The notes beneath the pieces are model-generated. The model did no database searches, had not been told where the DNA came from, and saw only the letters and a list, made by a program, of their open reading frames with translations. From Legionella genomosp. 1 (GTDB taxonomy: Bacteria > Pseudomonadota > Gammaproteobacteria > Legionellales > Legionellaceae): a DNA stretch of 5,686 nucleotides. Below are positions 5,475 through 5,686 of the stretch, in pieces. Position 1 is the stretch's first letter; every line of letters starts with the position of its first letter. The DNA is taken from NCBI GenBank assembly GCA_945865355.1, contig CAMBDN010000169.1, positions 1-5,686 on the forward strand, written 5' to 3'. The position numbers and the translations under genes were made by a program.

Positions 5475-5686
5475 CTACATATTGTATTGATCGTATTCTT
5501 GTAACAGTGGCGCGCCTAAGTCGCGCATGTCCAATACAGCACCATTATTTGCCATAAAATCAGCTTTCATCGTCGGAATATTGTAGAAATAAATATCACT
5601 GGTATCGCTGGCTAAGGTGTGTTGGCGTTTTACTGCGGAAATTTCTGCCACCGATTGATTATGGGTCTTCACAAAGGAGCGCATCG
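5475..5686 (-). CDS. Hypothetical protein, C-terminal fragment cut by window edge
   Basis: The frame is open on the minus strand from the right edge to TAG at 5477-5475, giving 69 residues from a Met codon at 5684. Only two bases lie beyond that Met, so no ribosome binding site can be judged. The gene most likely continues outside the window. The visible part begins MRSFVKTHNQSVAEI and ends in GAPLLQEYDQYNM. It has mixed polar and hydrophobic composition, with no membrane segment, cysteine cluster or motif I recognise. It faces the esterase across a 172-base gap that holds the palindromic repeat. The single uninterrupted frame is short, so a coding call is likely but not certain. Confidence 0.6.
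   Translation of the reverse strand, partial: MRSFVKTHNQSVAEISAVKRQHTLASDTSDIYFYNIPTMKADFMANNGAVLDMRDLGAPLLQEYDQYNM

Noticed and set aside
5475..5686. Partial right-edge protein as a sulfotransferase because of the FVKTHN string
   Set aside because: Sulfotransferases carry such a motif well before the C-terminus and follow it with other conserved motifs; only about 60 residues follow here and none match.

Overview
The window looks like a piece of a gammaproteobacterial chromosome of moderate GC content. The PhoH, GMP reductase and esterase genes would suit a Legionella/Coxiella-type (Legionellales) genome, and so would the pair of repetitive, charged proteins without recognisable domains. 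That placement is an inference from gene style; no marker gene here settles it.

Layout. (1) Positions 1-1085, plus strand: a PIN-PhoH ATPase whose N-terminus lies off the left edge. It continues after 27 bases into (2) 1113-2126, a GMP reductase-type enzyme without CBS domains; the two are probably co-transcribed. (3) 2133-2170: a perfect 15-bp hairpin in the few bases between the convergent stop codons of guaC and the next gene, probably a shared terminator. (4) 4246 down to 2175, minus strand: a likely two-gene operon of proteins I cannot assign. The first gene (304 aa) is mostly disordered and carries a PT[A/T]G tandem repeat, an internal duplication and a long acidic tail. The second (372 aa) is highly charged and helical. 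(5) 4247-4510: a divergent, AT-rich intergenic region with candidate promoters on both strands. (6) 4511-5302, plus strand: an alpha/beta-hydrolase (carboxylesterase/monoacylglycerol-lipase type) with a complete catalytic triad. (7) 5303-5474: an intergenic region with a long imperfect palindrome of the dispersed-repeat kind and smaller inverted repeats. (8) 5475-5686, minus strand: the C-terminal end of an unrecognised protein that runs off the right edge.

PhoH and GMP reductase are core functions (RNA-associated ATPase; purine salvage), and the esterase is a general lipid/ester hydrolase. The accessory part is the minus-strand pair. Both proteins lack signal peptides and membrane segments and end in acidic, polar C-terminal tails. 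That makes them candidates for secreted effectors or for proteins that act together, but nothing in the sequence proves this. No CRISPR array, tRNA, rRNA or transposase was seen.
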